A stretch of DNA of 64,000 nt from Fibrobacter sp. UBA7003 (GCA_002449765.1 DJXN01000015.1:186001-250000), one strand, 5' to 3'; counted from the first letter of the stretch, positions 36,323 to 45,936 are shown. Numbers and translations: made by a program. The notes: generated by a model from the sequence alone, not told the origin.

Positions 36323-36859
36323 ATGGCAGAAAAAAAACAATTTTCGGAAGATGTGCAGCTGATAGCCTTTGTGCTTCAGCAGGGTGCGGAATGGGATACG
36401 CGGGTAATCGAGGTTCTGGAAGATGCCTGGGGCCCACTCCGTTACAGGGGCAAGCTCTTTGCATTCGACCAAACGGACTATTATGTGCCCGAAATGGGCG
36501 AAAATCTTTACCGTGGAGTGGTCTCGTTTGAAAAGTGCATCCCGCCGGAATCGATTGCCCTCGAAAAGGCCCGCAGCAATGCGCTGGAACTTGCGGCAGA
36601 CGTCTCCTCGGCGTCTGGGGCGCGGCACGTGAACATCGACATCGGCTACATGGATTTGGACAAGGTCGTGCTTCCTAGCTACAAGCGCGGCCCCTACAAG
36701 CTCTATGCGGGGGAGGGGGTGTGGCTCGACATGCTATTGACCTATTCCAAGGGCGTTTTCCATCCGACAGCCTGGGCTTTTGAGGATTTTAGGCGCAATC
36801 CCTACCAGCACGACCTCCAGCTTATCCGTGAACGCTGGCGGAAAAGTGTCCGCGGATAA
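36323..36859 (+). CDS. DUF4416-family protein
   Basis: 178 residues, cytoplasmic. Conserved stretches of the family: RYRGKLFAFDQTDYYVPEMG, RGVVSFEKCI, ARHVNIDIGYMDLDKVVL and YAGEGVWLDMLLTYSKGVFHP. The function of the family is unknown. The gene lies 36 nt after the metzincin stop. Confidence 0.85.
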   Translation: MAEKKQFSEDVQLIAFVLQQGAEWDTRVIEVLEDAWGPLRYRGKLFAFDQTDYYVPEMGENLYRGVVSFEKCIPPESIALEKARSNALELAADVSSASGARHVNIDIGYMDLDKVVLPSYKRGPYKLYAGEGVWLDMLLTYSKGVFHPTAWAFEDFRRNPYQHDLQLIRERWRKSVRG

Positions 36860-36930
36860 CGGCGAATGCCGAAATCCGGTTCTGCATGTGTTTTTGATGC
36901 CGGAATCTTATTTTTCTATGTCAACATATA

Positions 36931-36938
36931 TATATTTG
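36931..36938 (+). promoter_or_regulatory. Exact TAnnTTTG box 6 nt before the FecR-like gene
   Basis: TATATTTG ends 6 nt before ATG 36945. This selects that start over earlier in-frame starts. Confidence 0.6.
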
Positions 36939-36944
36939 CAATAT

Positions 36945-38597
36945 ATGCGAGTATCCAATAGACTTTCCCTCATGTCGGCTGCCTTGTGTGCCGCCTTTTT
37001 CTGGGCTTGCAATGACGAGCCTGATCCCAAAACCATGGCAAAGACCGATGCCCCGGCCAAGGTCGAAACCGTGAAGCCGGAACATGCCAAGTTGAAAGCG
37101 AAGGTCCGCAAGTCACTGGGCGATGCGAACTTGCAGCGCAAGAGTGAAGGTGACTGGTCGCAACTGCGCATCGGGCAGTCGGTGATCGAGAAGGACCGCA
37201 TCCGCACGGGAGCCGAATCCGAAGCGGTCTTGTCCGTGAGCGACGGTTCTTCGCTGTGGATTACGGAACTCTCCGAAGTGACGCTCGATGTGGAAATATT
37301 CGATTCCCTGAGCCGACAGGTCTCCATTGTAGTCAATAATGGTGGCGTGCACTTTGATGTGCAGAAACAGAAATCTGGAAATACGCTCATGTTCCGCACG
37401 GGAACGGCGACTGCAGCCATTCGCGGTACCGCCGGCTTTGTTGGCGGGTACAACGGTCAGATGGTGGCCTCCCTGAAGGAAGGCAAGGTCGATGTTACCG
37501 GCGCAAATGGTGCGTCCGAGAACATTGTCGAAAACCAGACCGTGCTTGTGGACCAAAACGGCAGGGTGAAGAAACTGCAGTTGAGAAGTTCCGGTACGAG
37601 GGCCCTTTCGACGCAGCTTTCCAACGTGAACATCTTTGGCGACGGGATGATCGATTCCCTCGAACAGACCTTGAACGATTTCGACAAGGATTACTCGAAA
37701 CGCGCGGACGCCTTTGAGAAGAAACTTCGCTTCCAGGCCTCCCCGCTCTCGCCTCAGGTGTTCTTCCCCAACGTGACCCTGCAGGCCCGCGTTAACCCTG
37801 GTGTCGTGGTGACGGTCCTCGGCGAATCGGATACGGTGGGTGCAAACGGCGTCTATCAGCGCACGTTCGAATGGGATGACGATGCTTACGGGACCAAACG
37901 CTTCCTTGCGACCTGTAGCGAAGGCGATGTGGAAATCCAGTGCTACATGTGGGTGACGGAGTACGTAGCTCCGGCTCCGGTCGAGGAATCTGCCCCGGCA
38001 GAAGAACCCGCTGCCGATACGGCTGCCGCTGAACCCGCTCCGGCTCCGGTGAAGGAACAGCCCAAGGCGGAATCCAAGAAGGAAAAACCGAAGGCCGAAC
38101 TCAAGAAGGAAAAACCGAAGGCCGAACCCAAGAAGGAAGAACCCAAGGTCGAACCAAAGAAGGAAGAGGCTCCTTCGGGCAGGGACCTCAAGAGCCTTAC
38201 CTTGAAAATGGGCGCATCCGTCGAACGCAAGCATCTCGACTTGCCGAAGACGGAATACTCTACGGACCTGAAGTTCAGTCTCGGTGGCATCACCCGTTCG
38301 GACCTTTCCGAAATCAAGGAAATTGTCGTGACGCGCAAGGGCAAGGTTGTCAAGTCCTTCTCGGGTGCTGAACTCGATGGAATGGAATACGCCGTGCCCG
38401 TCACGATCGGTCTTAACAAGATTGCGAAGTTCGACGTGAAGGTTGTCCTCAAGAACGGCAAGAGCATGCGCAAGACCAAGACTTACGAAGTCTACTGCGT
38501 GCGCGGAAACCACATGGGCAATGCTCGCAACTTCATCCAGTACAAGACTCCGGAAGAAGAATACGAGGCAGCCAAGGCTGGCCTTGAAAACGAATAG
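36945..38597 (+). CDS. FecR-domain lipoprotein with Lys/Glu/Pro repeat
   Basis: 550 residues. Lipoprotein signal ends AAFFWACND. Residues ~55-200 form a FecR-like domain (LRIGQSVIEKDRIRTGAESE, FRTGTATAAIRGTAGFVG). Residues ~365-410 are repeats of KKEKPKAE-type units. The C-terminal ~130 residues are a beta-rich domain. FecR domains sense or bind in the periplasm. No sigma/anti-sigma partner is adjacent, so it is more likely structural, perhaps binding peptidoglycan or polysaccharide through the cationic repeat. It is followed at 29 nt by two further envelope genes. Confidence 0.75.
   Translation: MRVSNRLSLMSAALCAAFFWACNDEPDPKTMAKTDAPAKVETVKPEHAKLKAKVRKSLGDANLQRKSEGDWSQLRIGQSVIEKDRIRTGAESEAVLSVSDGSSLWITELSEVTLDVEIFDSLSRQVSIVVNNGGVHFDVQKQKSGNTLMFRTGTATAAIRGTAGFVGGYNGQMVASLKEGKVDVTGANGASENIVENQTVLVDQNGRVKKLQLRSSGTRALSTQLSNVNIFGDGMIDSLEQTLNDFDKDYSKRADAFEKKLRFQASPLSPQVFFPNVTLQARVNPGVVVTVLGESDTVGANGVYQRTFEWDDDAYGTKRFLATCSEGDVEIQCYMWVTEYVAPAPVEESAPAEEPAADTAAAEPAPAPVKEQPKAESKKEKPKAELKKEKPKAEPKKEEPKVEPKKEEAPSGRDLKSLTLKMGASVERKHLDLPKTEYSTDLKFSLGGITRSDLSEIKEIVVTRKGKVVKSFSGAELDGMEYAVPVTIGLNKIAKFDVKVVLKNGKSMRKTKTYEVYCVRGNHMGNARNFIQYKTPEEEYEAAKAGLENE
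38051..38170. repeat. Coding repeat of Lys/Glu/Pro units
   Basis: About five 24-bp-like units encoding KKEKPKAE variants in the FecR-like lipoprotein. Such TonB-like extended linkers often span the periplasm. Confidence 0.7.
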
Positions 38598-38626
38598 TAG
38601 GTTTAGGAACCTATAAAGGACAGATT

Positions 38627-39610
38627 ATGAAGAAAAATGAAAAAGGTGTGCTCGGTCTCCGTCTGGGCTCTGTTCTTTGTGCCTTTGCGGTTGCCTTTGT
38701 GCTGGCGGGTTGCGCATCGAATCCCCCTGCGAAGGATGACGGCTCCGCGGCCGCCTCTGCAAGGAGCAAGGAAAATAGGGCCCAGGGCGAACTCTCTGCA
38801 AAAACGGCTGACGCTGCTGAGGCTGCCGACGACGATATCAAGGTTTCGACGGTGAGCTTCAAGGTCCGTCCTACGGTTCTTGTCGCTCCGGCGATGGGCG
38901 CAAAAATGGCAGGAAGCATTGACGTTATCCGCAAAAATCCGCTTGCGAAGACGGCGATGGAAGTCATCAATACCTATCTCACGAGCCGCGACTATACGGT
39001 CATGGGCCTCGAAAGCCAGGCCCAGCTCGATGAAGTGGTGCAGCTCCAATCCGATATTGCTGGCAACAACGAGGACCTTGCCTATGTGGCGGGCCTCTCT
39101 GTGGGAGCCGACATCAACATCACTTTTGCGGGTAGCATCCAGGAAGATTACATCGTGATTGACCTGAACGCAAGCGAAGCTTCCACGGCGAACCTCCTTG
39201 CTAGCGAATCCATGCGCCTCAAGGATAACGGCGAAAGCCAGCGCGTGCTTGTGCAGAAGGCCGTGCAGAGGGCTATCAAGAAACTCGAAAACAAGGTCCG
39301 CGACCGTCTCGCCGAAGAACTCGAGAAAGGTGTGCAGTACAAGGTGGTTGCGCATTTGACCGGGGACTTTACCGACGACCAAGCCGAAGAAATCTCGAAC
39401 ATCGTCTCCATCAAGATGAGGAAGAAATTCAACAAGATGCAGGTGATTTCGATGAGCAGAAACACCTATGACTTGCTAATCTATGTGGATCCGGACAAGT
39501 ACGAAGATGCACAGATGGTCTACGGCGAATTTGTCGAAAGCCTTGATGGACTCGCAAAGGTCCGCAAGCAGAACATCACGAAGAAACTGATTATCCTGGA
39601 AATCCAGTAA
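38627..39610 (+). CDS. Lipoprotein, possibly DUF6175-like
   Basis: 327 residues. SD AAAGGA lies 6 nt before ATG 38627; signal ends FVLAGCAS. Residues ~85-230 (RPTVLVAPAMGAKM, IDVIRKNPLAKTAMEVINTYL, AGLSVGADINITFAG) recall DUF6175/CsgG-type lipoproteins; this link is weak. The C-terminus has a second alpha/beta domain with two-strand repeats. Expressed with the FecR-like gene upstream and the secreted protein downstream (15-nt gap). Confidence 0.65.
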   Translation: MKKNEKGVLGLRLGSVLCAFAVAFVLAGCASNPPAKDDGSAAASARSKENRAQGELSAKTADAAEAADDDIKVSTVSFKVRPTVLVAPAMGAKMAGSIDVIRKNPLAKTAMEVINTYLTSRDYTVMGLESQAQLDEVVQLQSDIAGNNEDLAYVAGLSVGADINITFAGSIQEDYIVIDLNASEASTANLLASESMRLKDNGESQRVLVQKAVQRAIKKLENKVRDRLAEELEKGVQYKVVAHLTGDFTDDQAEEISNIVSIKMRKKFNKMQVISMSRNTYDLLIYVDPDKYEDAQMVYGEFVESLDGLAKVRKQNITKKLIILEIQ

Positions 39611-39625
39611 TCCGGGAGTGACGTT

Positions 39626-40804
39626 ATGAATAAACTATTTCTCGCCTCGCTGGTTGCTATGACGGCGTTCGCCTCGGCCGAGGTGCTGACATACACGGCG
39701 ACTTCGAAAAAGTCGCAGAAGGAAGCTGACCAGCTTGCGTTGGAAGGACTTGCAAAGCAGCTGCGGACTAAGGTCTCCAGCGAATTTGAGACTACCGTGA
39801 AGGAAGATTCCAAGGGCAAGGTGACAACGACGGCCAAGGGCATGAAGAGCTCCTCTACCAGCATGACGCTCAAGGGCGCGAAGCTGACCCAGGGACCCAA
39901 GTCGAAGGGAGCGTTCCAGTCTACAGCGACCATCGATACCGACCTGATGGCATCGAAGATCCTCATGGACTTGAACTCCATCCGTGCTCAGATGAAGTCC
40001 AAGGATTCCATCATCCGCTTCGACATGGTGGACCGCGATTACCGCAAGATGGGCGTCGACATGGTCGCTCTCGAGAAACTTGCCGATTCCTATACCGAGC
40101 TCCTGGAAGACTTGAGCTGCGTGCAGAAGATTCCGAAGGAAATGAAACTCGAGAGCACCCTTGGCGAACTGAAGGAATACCTTATCTCGGGCATGAGTAG
40201 CCTGAAGATTGAAACCGACCTCACAAGCGAAGCCCTGATGGTGACCGTGACGGATTTCGCGGGCCCAGTGAAGGGATTCCCCCTTGCATTGACCCAGGAT
40301 AGCAGGGATATCGCGCACGAGAAAACGAACGATGAAGGCGAGGCCGTGTTCTCGCTTGCCCAAGTGAAGAAACTGCATCCGGCGGGCGAGGTGACGGTGC
40401 ATGCCGACTTGAATTTCCGCTACGTCCGTGCTGCGGTCCTCCTTTCGCAGACTGTGCGCTACGATTCCGAGAAGGCCGCCTGCACCTACAGGCTAGTCTG
40501 CGACGGACCGGTGGAGGCTTGTGGCGCTCTCAAGAGTTTCTTGGCCGATGCGGGAATCACCCTCCTCGACAAGGAGTCGCTCCCGGCGCTCAATGCAAAG
40601 CTCCAGTTCACCGATAAGATGAATACGAGCAAGACCCTCTGCACGTCGCGTGGTACCGTGACGCTCGGTGCTTTTGAACAGCAGACGACTGAATCCGTCC
40701 AGGGTGTCGGCCGTGACGAGGGCTTTGCGCAGGCGACCGCGGTGAAGAAACTCCCGGCGACCAAGCTGAACCAGATGTTCGGCAAGGCCTGTCAGAAAAA
40801 GTAG
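39626..40804 (+). CDS. Secreted protein, LPP20-like N-terminal region
   Basis: 392 residues. Sec signal ends AFASAEV (no lipobox). Residues ~25-110 (ATSKKSQKEADQLALEGLAKQL) resemble LPP20/DUF4384-like helices; the middle is alpha/beta, and a final domain holds several cysteines (ACTYRLVCDGPVEACG). Last gene of the 36945 operon, followed by a terminator. Function unknown. Confidence 0.65.
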   Translation: MNKLFLASLVAMTAFASAEVLTYTATSKKSQKEADQLALEGLAKQLRTKVSSEFETTVKEDSKGKVTTTAKGMKSSSTSMTLKGAKLTQGPKSKGAFQSTATIDTDLMASKILMDLNSIRAQMKSKDSIIRFDMVDRDYRKMGVDMVALEKLADSYTELLEDLSCVQKIPKEMKLESTLGELKEYLISGMSSLKIETDLTSEALMVTVTDFAGPVKGFPLALTQDSRDIAHEKTNDEGEAVFSLAQVKKLHPAGEVTVHADLNFRYVRAAVLLSQTVRYDSEKAACTYRLVCDGPVEACGALKSFLADAGITLLDKESLPALNAKLQFTDKMNTSKTLCTSRGTVTLGAFEQQTTESVQGVGRDEGFAQATAVKKLPATKLNQMFGKACQKK

Positions 40805-40824
40805 GCGCGAAGGAACGTATAGAG

Positions 40825-40859
40825 GAAGAGGCTGACGGCTGCGTCGGCCTCTTCTTTTT
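40825..40859 (+). terminator. Rho-independent terminator after the FecR-like operon
   Basis: Arms AAGAGGC-TGACG and CGTCG-GCCTCTT, then TCTTTTTG. Confidence 0.8.
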
Positions 40860-40867
40860 GTTGAGGT

Positions 40868-40901
40868 AAAAAAAGGGGGGCCCGGCCATGCGGCCGGGTC
40901 C
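40868..40901 (-). terminator. Rho-independent terminator after the LPP20-like gene
   Basis: Arms GGACCCGGCC and GGCCGGGCCC on the minus strand, followed by a run of Ts. The two terminators face each other between convergent genes. Confidence 0.8.
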
Positions 40902-40927
40902 TTTTCAAATGCGGATTCCGCTAGGAA

Positions 40928-41470
40928 TTACTGCTTTTCGATTTCGGCATCGAGTTCAGCGTAAGCCTTGGTGGCAGCAGCGCGGATCTTGTTGGCGACA
41001 GCGTCGTCATAGGAACCGGCGGCCTGGAGGCTCTTGATGAGTTCTTCGACGAGGTTGGCGTCGAGGGTCATGATGCCGTAGATCTTGAAGTGGCCGTTCT
41101 CGTCGGTTTCAACCTGCACGTCGGTGAGGGTAGCACCGCTCATGTGGGTGTTTACGACAGTCTTGGAAGTGCTCTGGAAGTGTTCGGCAACCTGGTCGTT
41201 CACGTCTTCCTTGAAGTTCTTGATGAGAGCCTTGGTCTGGGCGTCGATTTCCTTGGCGAGGTCGACACGGGCGTTCTGATCGGCCTTTTCCATGGCAATC
41301 TGTTCGTCGGTGGAAACACCGATACCCATACCGGCAGGCACGTGGTCCTTCAGGTATTTCTTCTTGAGCATCTGCATTTCGATGAGCTTGCTGGCAGACT
41401 TTTCCTGCGGGGTCGAGCTACAACCGATCATGAGGAATGCTGCGAGTGCGGCAACGATCAACTTCTTCAT
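40928..41470 (-). CDS. LPP20-family lipoprotein
   Basis: 180 residues from ATG 41470, with SD GGAG just upstream. Lipoprotein signal ends FLMIGCSS. The core (GIGVSTDEQIAMEKADQNARVDLAKEID) is typical of LPP20/FlgT-like domains. It resembles the N-terminal region of the secreted protein across the terminators (39626), so the two may be related. A TATTTTTG box lies 54 nt upstream. Confidence 0.75.
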   Translation of the reverse strand: MKKLIVAALAAFLMIGCSSTPQEKSASKLIEMQMLKKKYLKDHVPAGMGIGVSTDEQIAMEKADQNARVDLAKEIDAQTKALIKNFKEDVNDQVAEHFQSTSKTVVNTHMSGATLTDVQVETDENGHFKIYGIMTLDANLVEELIKSLQAAGSYDDAVANKIRAAATKAYAELDAEIEKQ

Positions 41471-41524
41471 AGTAAACTCCTTGTTGTTGTTTTTCCCAAA
41501 ATGGGATGATATGAAGTCTGTAAA

Positions 41525-41532
41525 CAAAAATA
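41525..41532 (-). promoter_or_regulatory. Exact TAnnTTTG box for the LPP20-like gene
   Basis: TATTTTTG on the minus strand, 54 nt before ATG 41470: a long leader with an SD. Confidence 0.5.
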
Positions 41533-41629
41533 TCTTAAAGAAACAAGAAAGTCAAGTCAAATTCGGTATTTCTTACAAAAAAGTGATTTAATGTGATTTT
41601 TAAGGGACAAGAGGCTTTTTGGCATGGTT

Positions 41630-42340
41630 TTAGATGTGATAAATTAAACATCCAAGGGCGATTATGGCGGCAGTCCTTGCCCTGAGGCGGGTGTTTCCCA
41701 AATTCAGGAGGTGCGTCTTGCCCTGTTGGTAAGATTTGACGGCCCCGATTTCCCGGGGGGAAAATCCGCCTTCGGGACCTATGAGGAGGGTTGTCCTACG
41801 GTCTAGGACGGGTGCTTTGCGTTCGCCATCGATGTCGCAGAGGACGAGGTCCCCGCTTTCGCTTTCGAGCCAGCGGTCGAATTCGACTGGACCTTCGATG
41901 CGGGTCAGCCATGGTTTTTTCGACTGCTTGAGGCTGACCAGGCTCTTGAGTTCGGCGCGGCGGATTAGCTTGTGCAGGTCGGAGTTCTTCGGCTCCTGCG
42001 AAAAGTCGGTGCGCAAGAAATAGATAGTGTCAATTTCTGTCTGTGCCGCGTGAAATACGACTTCTTCTAGCGCGTCGTCCTTGAGGCATGCGATGGCGAG
42101 GTTCAGCTTGGGGCGCTCGGCCGATACGGTTTCGAACCTGTCGATGCGAACTTCACAGGCCTTCGGATCGGCCTTGACGATTGTCGCATCGGCAAAATGC
42201 CCGAGCCCATCGCAGAGTTCGAGAGTGTCGCCGACGGTGGCGCGGCAAACGCGGACTGCGTGCCCGCTTTCGTTTTCGTCGAGGGTAAATTCGCCCACGT
42301 CAATTCGCGGACAGTAGAAACGGCTGTCGGGAGTCTTCAT
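41630..42340 (-). CDS. rsmE: 16S rRNA (uracil-1498-N3)-methyltransferase
   Basis: 236 residues. SPOUT fold of the RsmE family. An N-terminal PUA-like part (HAVRVCRATVGDTLELCDG) and the C-terminal knot with LLIGPEGGFSPREI (~188) and LGNTRLRARTAAIIALG. It methylates N3 of U1498. A TATATTCT box lies 5 nt before ATG 42340. Confidence 0.94.
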   Translation of the reverse strand: MKTPDSRFYCPRIDVGEFTLDENESGHAVRVCRATVGDTLELCDGLGHFADATIVKADPKACEVRIDRFETVSAERPKLNLAIACLKDDALEEVVFHAAQTEIDTIYFLRTDFSQEPKNSDLHKLIRRAELKSLVSLKQSKKPWLTRIEGPVEFDRWLESESGDLVLCDIDGERKAPVLDRRTTLLIGPEGGFSPREIGAVKSYQQGKTHLLNLGNTRLRARTAAIIALGCLIYHI

Positions 42341-42345
42341 GGCGT

Positions 42346-42353
42346 AGAATATA
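42346..42353 (-). promoter_or_regulatory. TAnnTT box 5 nt before rsmE
   Basis: TATATTCT on the minus strand, divergent from the HAD gene box at 42375. Confidence 0.5.
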
Positions 42354-42374
42354 AAACTTTTTGCGGGTGTTTGC

Positions 42375-42382
42375 TACATTTA
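42375..42382 (+). promoter_or_regulatory. TAnnTTT box 7 nt before the HAD gene
   Basis: TACATTTA ends 7 nt before GTG 42390. Confidence 0.55.
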
Positions 42383-42389
42383 CCGCATC

Positions 42390-43187
42390 GTGGAACACAA
42401 ACCGGTAAAGGCAGTCGTATTTGATCTGGATGGCACGCTCTACTTGAGCGGGCGTCCTTACCCAGGTGCTGTCGCGACGGTGAAACGCGTGGCAGCCCGC
42501 GTGCCGGTCTATTACCTGAGCAACAACACGAGCAAGTCGCCTGTATTTTACGAGAACCGCCTCCATGTGATGGGACTTCCGCTGCGTGACGATTCCATCA
42601 TCTCTGCGCTCTACCTCTCGCTCGAAGCGATTCATGAAAAGGGCATCAGGAACGTGTTCTTCTTTGCGAATCCCGAAGTGCATGAATGGTTCGCGGCGCA
42701 GGATCCGAGCCTGAACCTTTGCCCGTCGGTAAAAGAGACCGAACTCGTGCTCGTCGCCTATCACAACAGTTTTGACTACCGCGAACTCTGCGAACTCAGT
42801 TTCCGCGTCCAGCGCGGGATCCCGTTCTGGGTGACGCATACGGATTTCGTGTGCCCCGATGCAAACGGGCCCGTGCCCGATATCGGAAGCTTCATGGCGC
42901 TTCTCAAGACGGCCTATGGCGTGGAACCGGAACGCAGTTTCGGAAAGCCGAATCCGGCGATGCTTGCGGGCGTACTCAAAAAATACGAACCCGAAGAGAT
43001 CCTCTTTGTGGGCGACCGCCTCTATACCGACTTCGAACTTGCGAAGCGCAGCGGATGCAGGTTTGTGCTTCCGCTCTGTGGCGAAACCAAGCGCGAAGAT
43101 GTAGAAAAACTCGAGACCAAGCCCGAGTTTATAGTTGAAAGCGTCCGCGATATTGACTTCGACGCCTTTTTCGAAGGTCGTGCCTAG
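42390..43187 (+). CDS. HAD-family phosphatase, NagD-like (class IIA)
   Basis: 265 residues from GTG 42390. Motif I VVFDLDGTLYL, motif II in VYYLSNNTSKS, motif III Lys in SFGKPNPAM and motif IV LFVGDRLYTDFELAKRSG. The arrangement with a C2 cap between motifs II and III is that of NagD/PGP-type phosphatases. Substrates in this subfamily include nucleotides, sugar phosphates and phosphoglycolate; which one applies is not known. Confidence 0.88.
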   Translation: MEHKPVKAVVFDLDGTLYLSGRPYPGAVATVKRVAARVPVYYLSNNTSKSPVFYENRLHVMGLPLRDDSIISALYLSLEAIHEKGIRNVFFFANPEVHEWFAAQDPSLNLCPSVKETELVLVAYHNSFDYRELCELSFRVQRGIPFWVTHTDFVCPDANGPVPDIGSFMALLKTAYGVEPERSFGKPNPAMLAGVLKKYEPEEILFVGDRLYTDFELAKRSGCRFVLPLCGETKREDVEKLETKPEFIVESVRDIDFDAFFEGRA

Positions 43188-43198
43188 ACTGGCCTTGG

Positions 43199-45931
43199 CT
43201 AGGCTTTTTTGCGACGGATAAGAACCAGCACCCCGATAGCGACGAGGAACAGCGCCGCGACCGCGCTCACCTTGATGCAGGCGTGCAACGGACGGCTCCG
43301 GTATTCCATGCGGACTTCGGATTTGCCCTTCGGAATTTCGACGGCGCGGAGCGTGCCGAAAGCCTTGTAGACTTTTGCGGGCTTGCCGTTCACGGTCGCG
43401 TTCCAGTAGGGATGGTAGTTGCCCGCGACAACCATGAATCCTGCACGGTCGCTTTCTACCTCGAATACCTGGGTGTCCATCTTGGGGCTTGCGATAAGCT
43501 TCGCGTGCCCGTTCGCGACTCCGCCTTCGCCTTCGTGTTCGGGCTTTTCGGAGAGGATGACCGTTTCGCGGTAGTAGAAGCTGTCATCTTCGGGTTCTGC
43601 GGCTGGAGAGACCTCCGCGGCAGCTTCTGCTGTCGTGGAATCGACTGTGGCTGTCGAGTCTGTTGCTTCGGCAGGGGCGCTCTCTTCGGCCTTGGGCTTA
43701 CGGATGGCTGCTTTTTCGCGCAAGGTCTTGATGGCGCTTGCATCGTCCATCGTCACGGACTGGCCATAGATGTAGGCTTCGCCCATGGCCGTGGAAATCG
43801 GCATGTAGGTGGTGCCCTGGCGCGTGTCGAAGACGATTGCTCCCACGTTCATGAGGTCGAGGAACGGGTGTGCCGCATCGGGGTCGTTAATGTTCTGGAG
43901 GTAGTTGGCGTTCTGTTGGCCGCCGCGGAATTCGCGGTAGGAGGCAAGCTCGTTGTCGTGGAAGCCGTCGGCGTTACGCAGGTGGTATTGCGGGAATGCG
44001 TTTGCACCGAGCGACGGCTGGCGCGATAGCGAAAGCACGCGCGGCGTGTTGAGCGAATCGGCCTTGTAGGGAGCCTTGATGGCGGCGACCACGGCGTTGT
44101 TCGGCTGGAGGTACTGGGCCGCGGGAACGTTCTGGATGAAGGCTCCGTTGATGAAGAACAGCTCGATGGCGGCGACGATGGCGAAGATGCACGCCTTCGC
44201 GACGGTGGATCCCTTCCAGAAGAAGAGGAAGAGTGCAACGACGATGGTCGCAAACGCGAGCACGAAGCTCGGGATGATCTTCGCGGCGGTCGCTTGCATG
44301 ATAATTTCGTTCAGCGGCTTGAAGTAGGGCGCCGTGATCGGGTCTGCGAGCAGGTCCTGTCCGCTCATGAGGAATGCACCGATGGCGGTGAACCCGAGGA
44401 CGAAACAAGCCTGTGCCACGCGGCTTGTGATGCTACCCTTGTCCTTGAAGGCAGTCTTGTAGGCGTCGATGAAACTTTCGAAGCTGAGCGCCTTGCCCTG
44501 GTCGTCTACCTTCATGATTCCGATGCAGACAAGCGCATAGGCGATGCAGGCGACAAGCCCGAACGGTCCGATGAAGAGCGTCCAGTTGTAGCGTGCGATG
44601 ACGGTGAGCAAAAGCAGGACGACGAACATGGCGGCGCCGTGCTTGAGCGCGCGGAGGTTCCTTGCCGCATCTTCTCCCTTGTCGCTGATGGCGCGGAGCA
44701 CGGGCCCTGCCATCATCACGAGCAGCAGCGGAAGCCAGAACAGTGCCATGCCGGGCGCGCGGAAGTTCTTGACGCCGGGGAGGATGGCGTACCAGAGCTT
44801 GAACAGCGGGGAGTGCGCTCCCATGCCGTAGCTGAGGGCGACGACCATGCCCATGGCCCAGAATGTTGCCCAGCGGCGCTTGCCGGGCAAGAAGAGGCAG
44901 AGGAATCCGAGGAAGGTGAGGAGAGTGCCCGCGCTGTTGTGGTCGAGCTTGAAGCTGTTGTGGCCCCAGTAGAACGGGGAGCCTCCGGGCATCTTCTGCA
45001 GTTCGCCCCTCGAATACGAGATGAAAGAGCTGCCGACGATATCGCCAGACTTGGGATCCTGTTCGTACACGTCCACGCCGATGAACCCGGGGAGAATCAT
45101 CTGCGCGAGTTCTTCCTGGTGCAGGCTCCAGCTGACGGCGTGGCCCATGTTGGTATGGTCGCCTTCGCCGCGCACGGATTGCGTGGTGGTGTACAGGTAG
45201 GGCGGCACCAGCTGGAAGCAGGCGAGCGCAAGCCCGAAAGCAAGGCCTGCGGCGGCAAGCCCGATGCGCTTGCCGCGCGTCTTGAACGTGTTGCAGTGGA
45301 AGGCGGCCTCATAAAGCGTGTAGAACCCGGCTCCCCACAGGAAGAGGTAGGTGAGCTGCAGGTGGCTTCCGAGAATCATCCACGCGATGGCAAGCGCAAG
45401 CACGATAAGGTAGGGGAGGCTTCCGTTGCGGACAACCTTCCGGATGGCGAGGAGCGCGAGCGGGGCGATGGCGAAAACCATCATCTTTCCGTCGTGGCCG
45501 CCGTAGATGTAGGTGAAGTATTCCGGCGAGAAGGCGTAGAGGAACCCGAGGAGGGCGGCCCACCAGCGGTTGCCCGTGAGGTTCCAGGCCAAAAGCATGG
45601 CGCTCATGAAGGCGACCCACACGGTGAGGATGAACTTGAAGCCCACGGCGCGTGCCGGGTCCATCAGGAACTGCGTCCATACGAGCGGGTGGTAGGCGTC
45701 GGCGAACAGCGCATCGATGGTGGGAACCCCTCCCAGGCGGCTGTCGTCCCATTCGGTGACGATTGGGTTTTCGGCACGCAATATGCGGCTGCCGATGCCA
45801 TTCAGCTGGTCGCTGTTGAGCATCAGCTGCGAGTCGTCAAAGACGAATCCGCGGAAAACGATAAAGAGAATGGCTATGAAGAGCGCGGCTGCTGTCGCAA
45901 AGAAAATGGGCTTTTTGTTCAAAAGATTCAT
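43199..45931 (-). CDS. YfhO-like multi-spanning membrane protein
   Basis: 910 residues. About 12-14 membrane helices. The N-terminal part (GIGSRILRAENPIVTEWDDSRLGGVP, then FKFILTVWVAFMSAMLLAWNL) and the EYFTYIYGGHDGKMM loop fit the YfhO/GT-C-like family, which acts in lipid-linked glycan or teichoic-acid glycosylation. The C-terminal soluble domain has an inserted Ala/Glu/Thr/Ser-rich stretch (~775-810). The substrate is unknown. A TATATTTC box lies 5 nt before ATG 45931. It converges on the HAD gene with an 11-bp gap. Confidence 0.82.
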   Translation of the reverse strand: MNLLNKKPIFFATAAALFIAILFIVFRGFVFDDSQLMLNSDQLNGIGSRILRAENPIVTEWDDSRLGGVPTIDALFADAYHPLVWTQFLMDPARAVGFKFILTVWVAFMSAMLLAWNLTGNRWWAALLGFLYAFSPEYFTYIYGGHDGKMMVFAIAPLALLAIRKVVRNGSLPYLIVLALAIAWMILGSHLQLTYLFLWGAGFYTLYEAAFHCNTFKTRGKRIGLAAAGLAFGLALACFQLVPPYLYTTTQSVRGEGDHTNMGHAVSWSLHQEELAQMILPGFIGVDVYEQDPKSGDIVGSSFISYSRGELQKMPGGSPFYWGHNSFKLDHNSAGTLLTFLGFLCLFLPGKRRWATFWAMGMVVALSYGMGAHSPLFKLWYAILPGVKNFRAPGMALFWLPLLLVMMAGPVLRAISDKGEDAARNLRALKHGAAMFVVLLLLTVIARYNWTLFIGPFGLVACIAYALVCIGIMKVDDQGKALSFESFIDAYKTAFKDKGSITSRVAQACFVLGFTAIGAFLMSGQDLLADPITAPYFKPLNEIIMQATAAKIIPSFVLAFATIVVALFLFFWKGSTVAKACIFAIVAAIELFFINGAFIQNVPAAQYLQPNNAVVAAIKAPYKADSLNTPRVLSLSRQPSLGANAFPQYHLRNADGFHDNELASYREFRGGQQNANYLQNINDPDAAHPFLDLMNVGAIVFDTRQGTTYMPISTAMGEAYIYGQSVTMDDASAIKTLREKAAIRKPKAEESAPAEATDSTATVDSTTAEAAAEVSPAAEPEDDSFYYRETVILSEKPEHEGEGGVANGHAKLIASPKMDTQVFEVESDRAGFMVVAGNYHPYWNATVNGKPAKVYKAFGTLRAVEIPKGKSEVRMEYRSRPLHACIKVSAVAALFLVAIGVLVLIRRKKA

Positions 45932-45936
45932 GCTGG

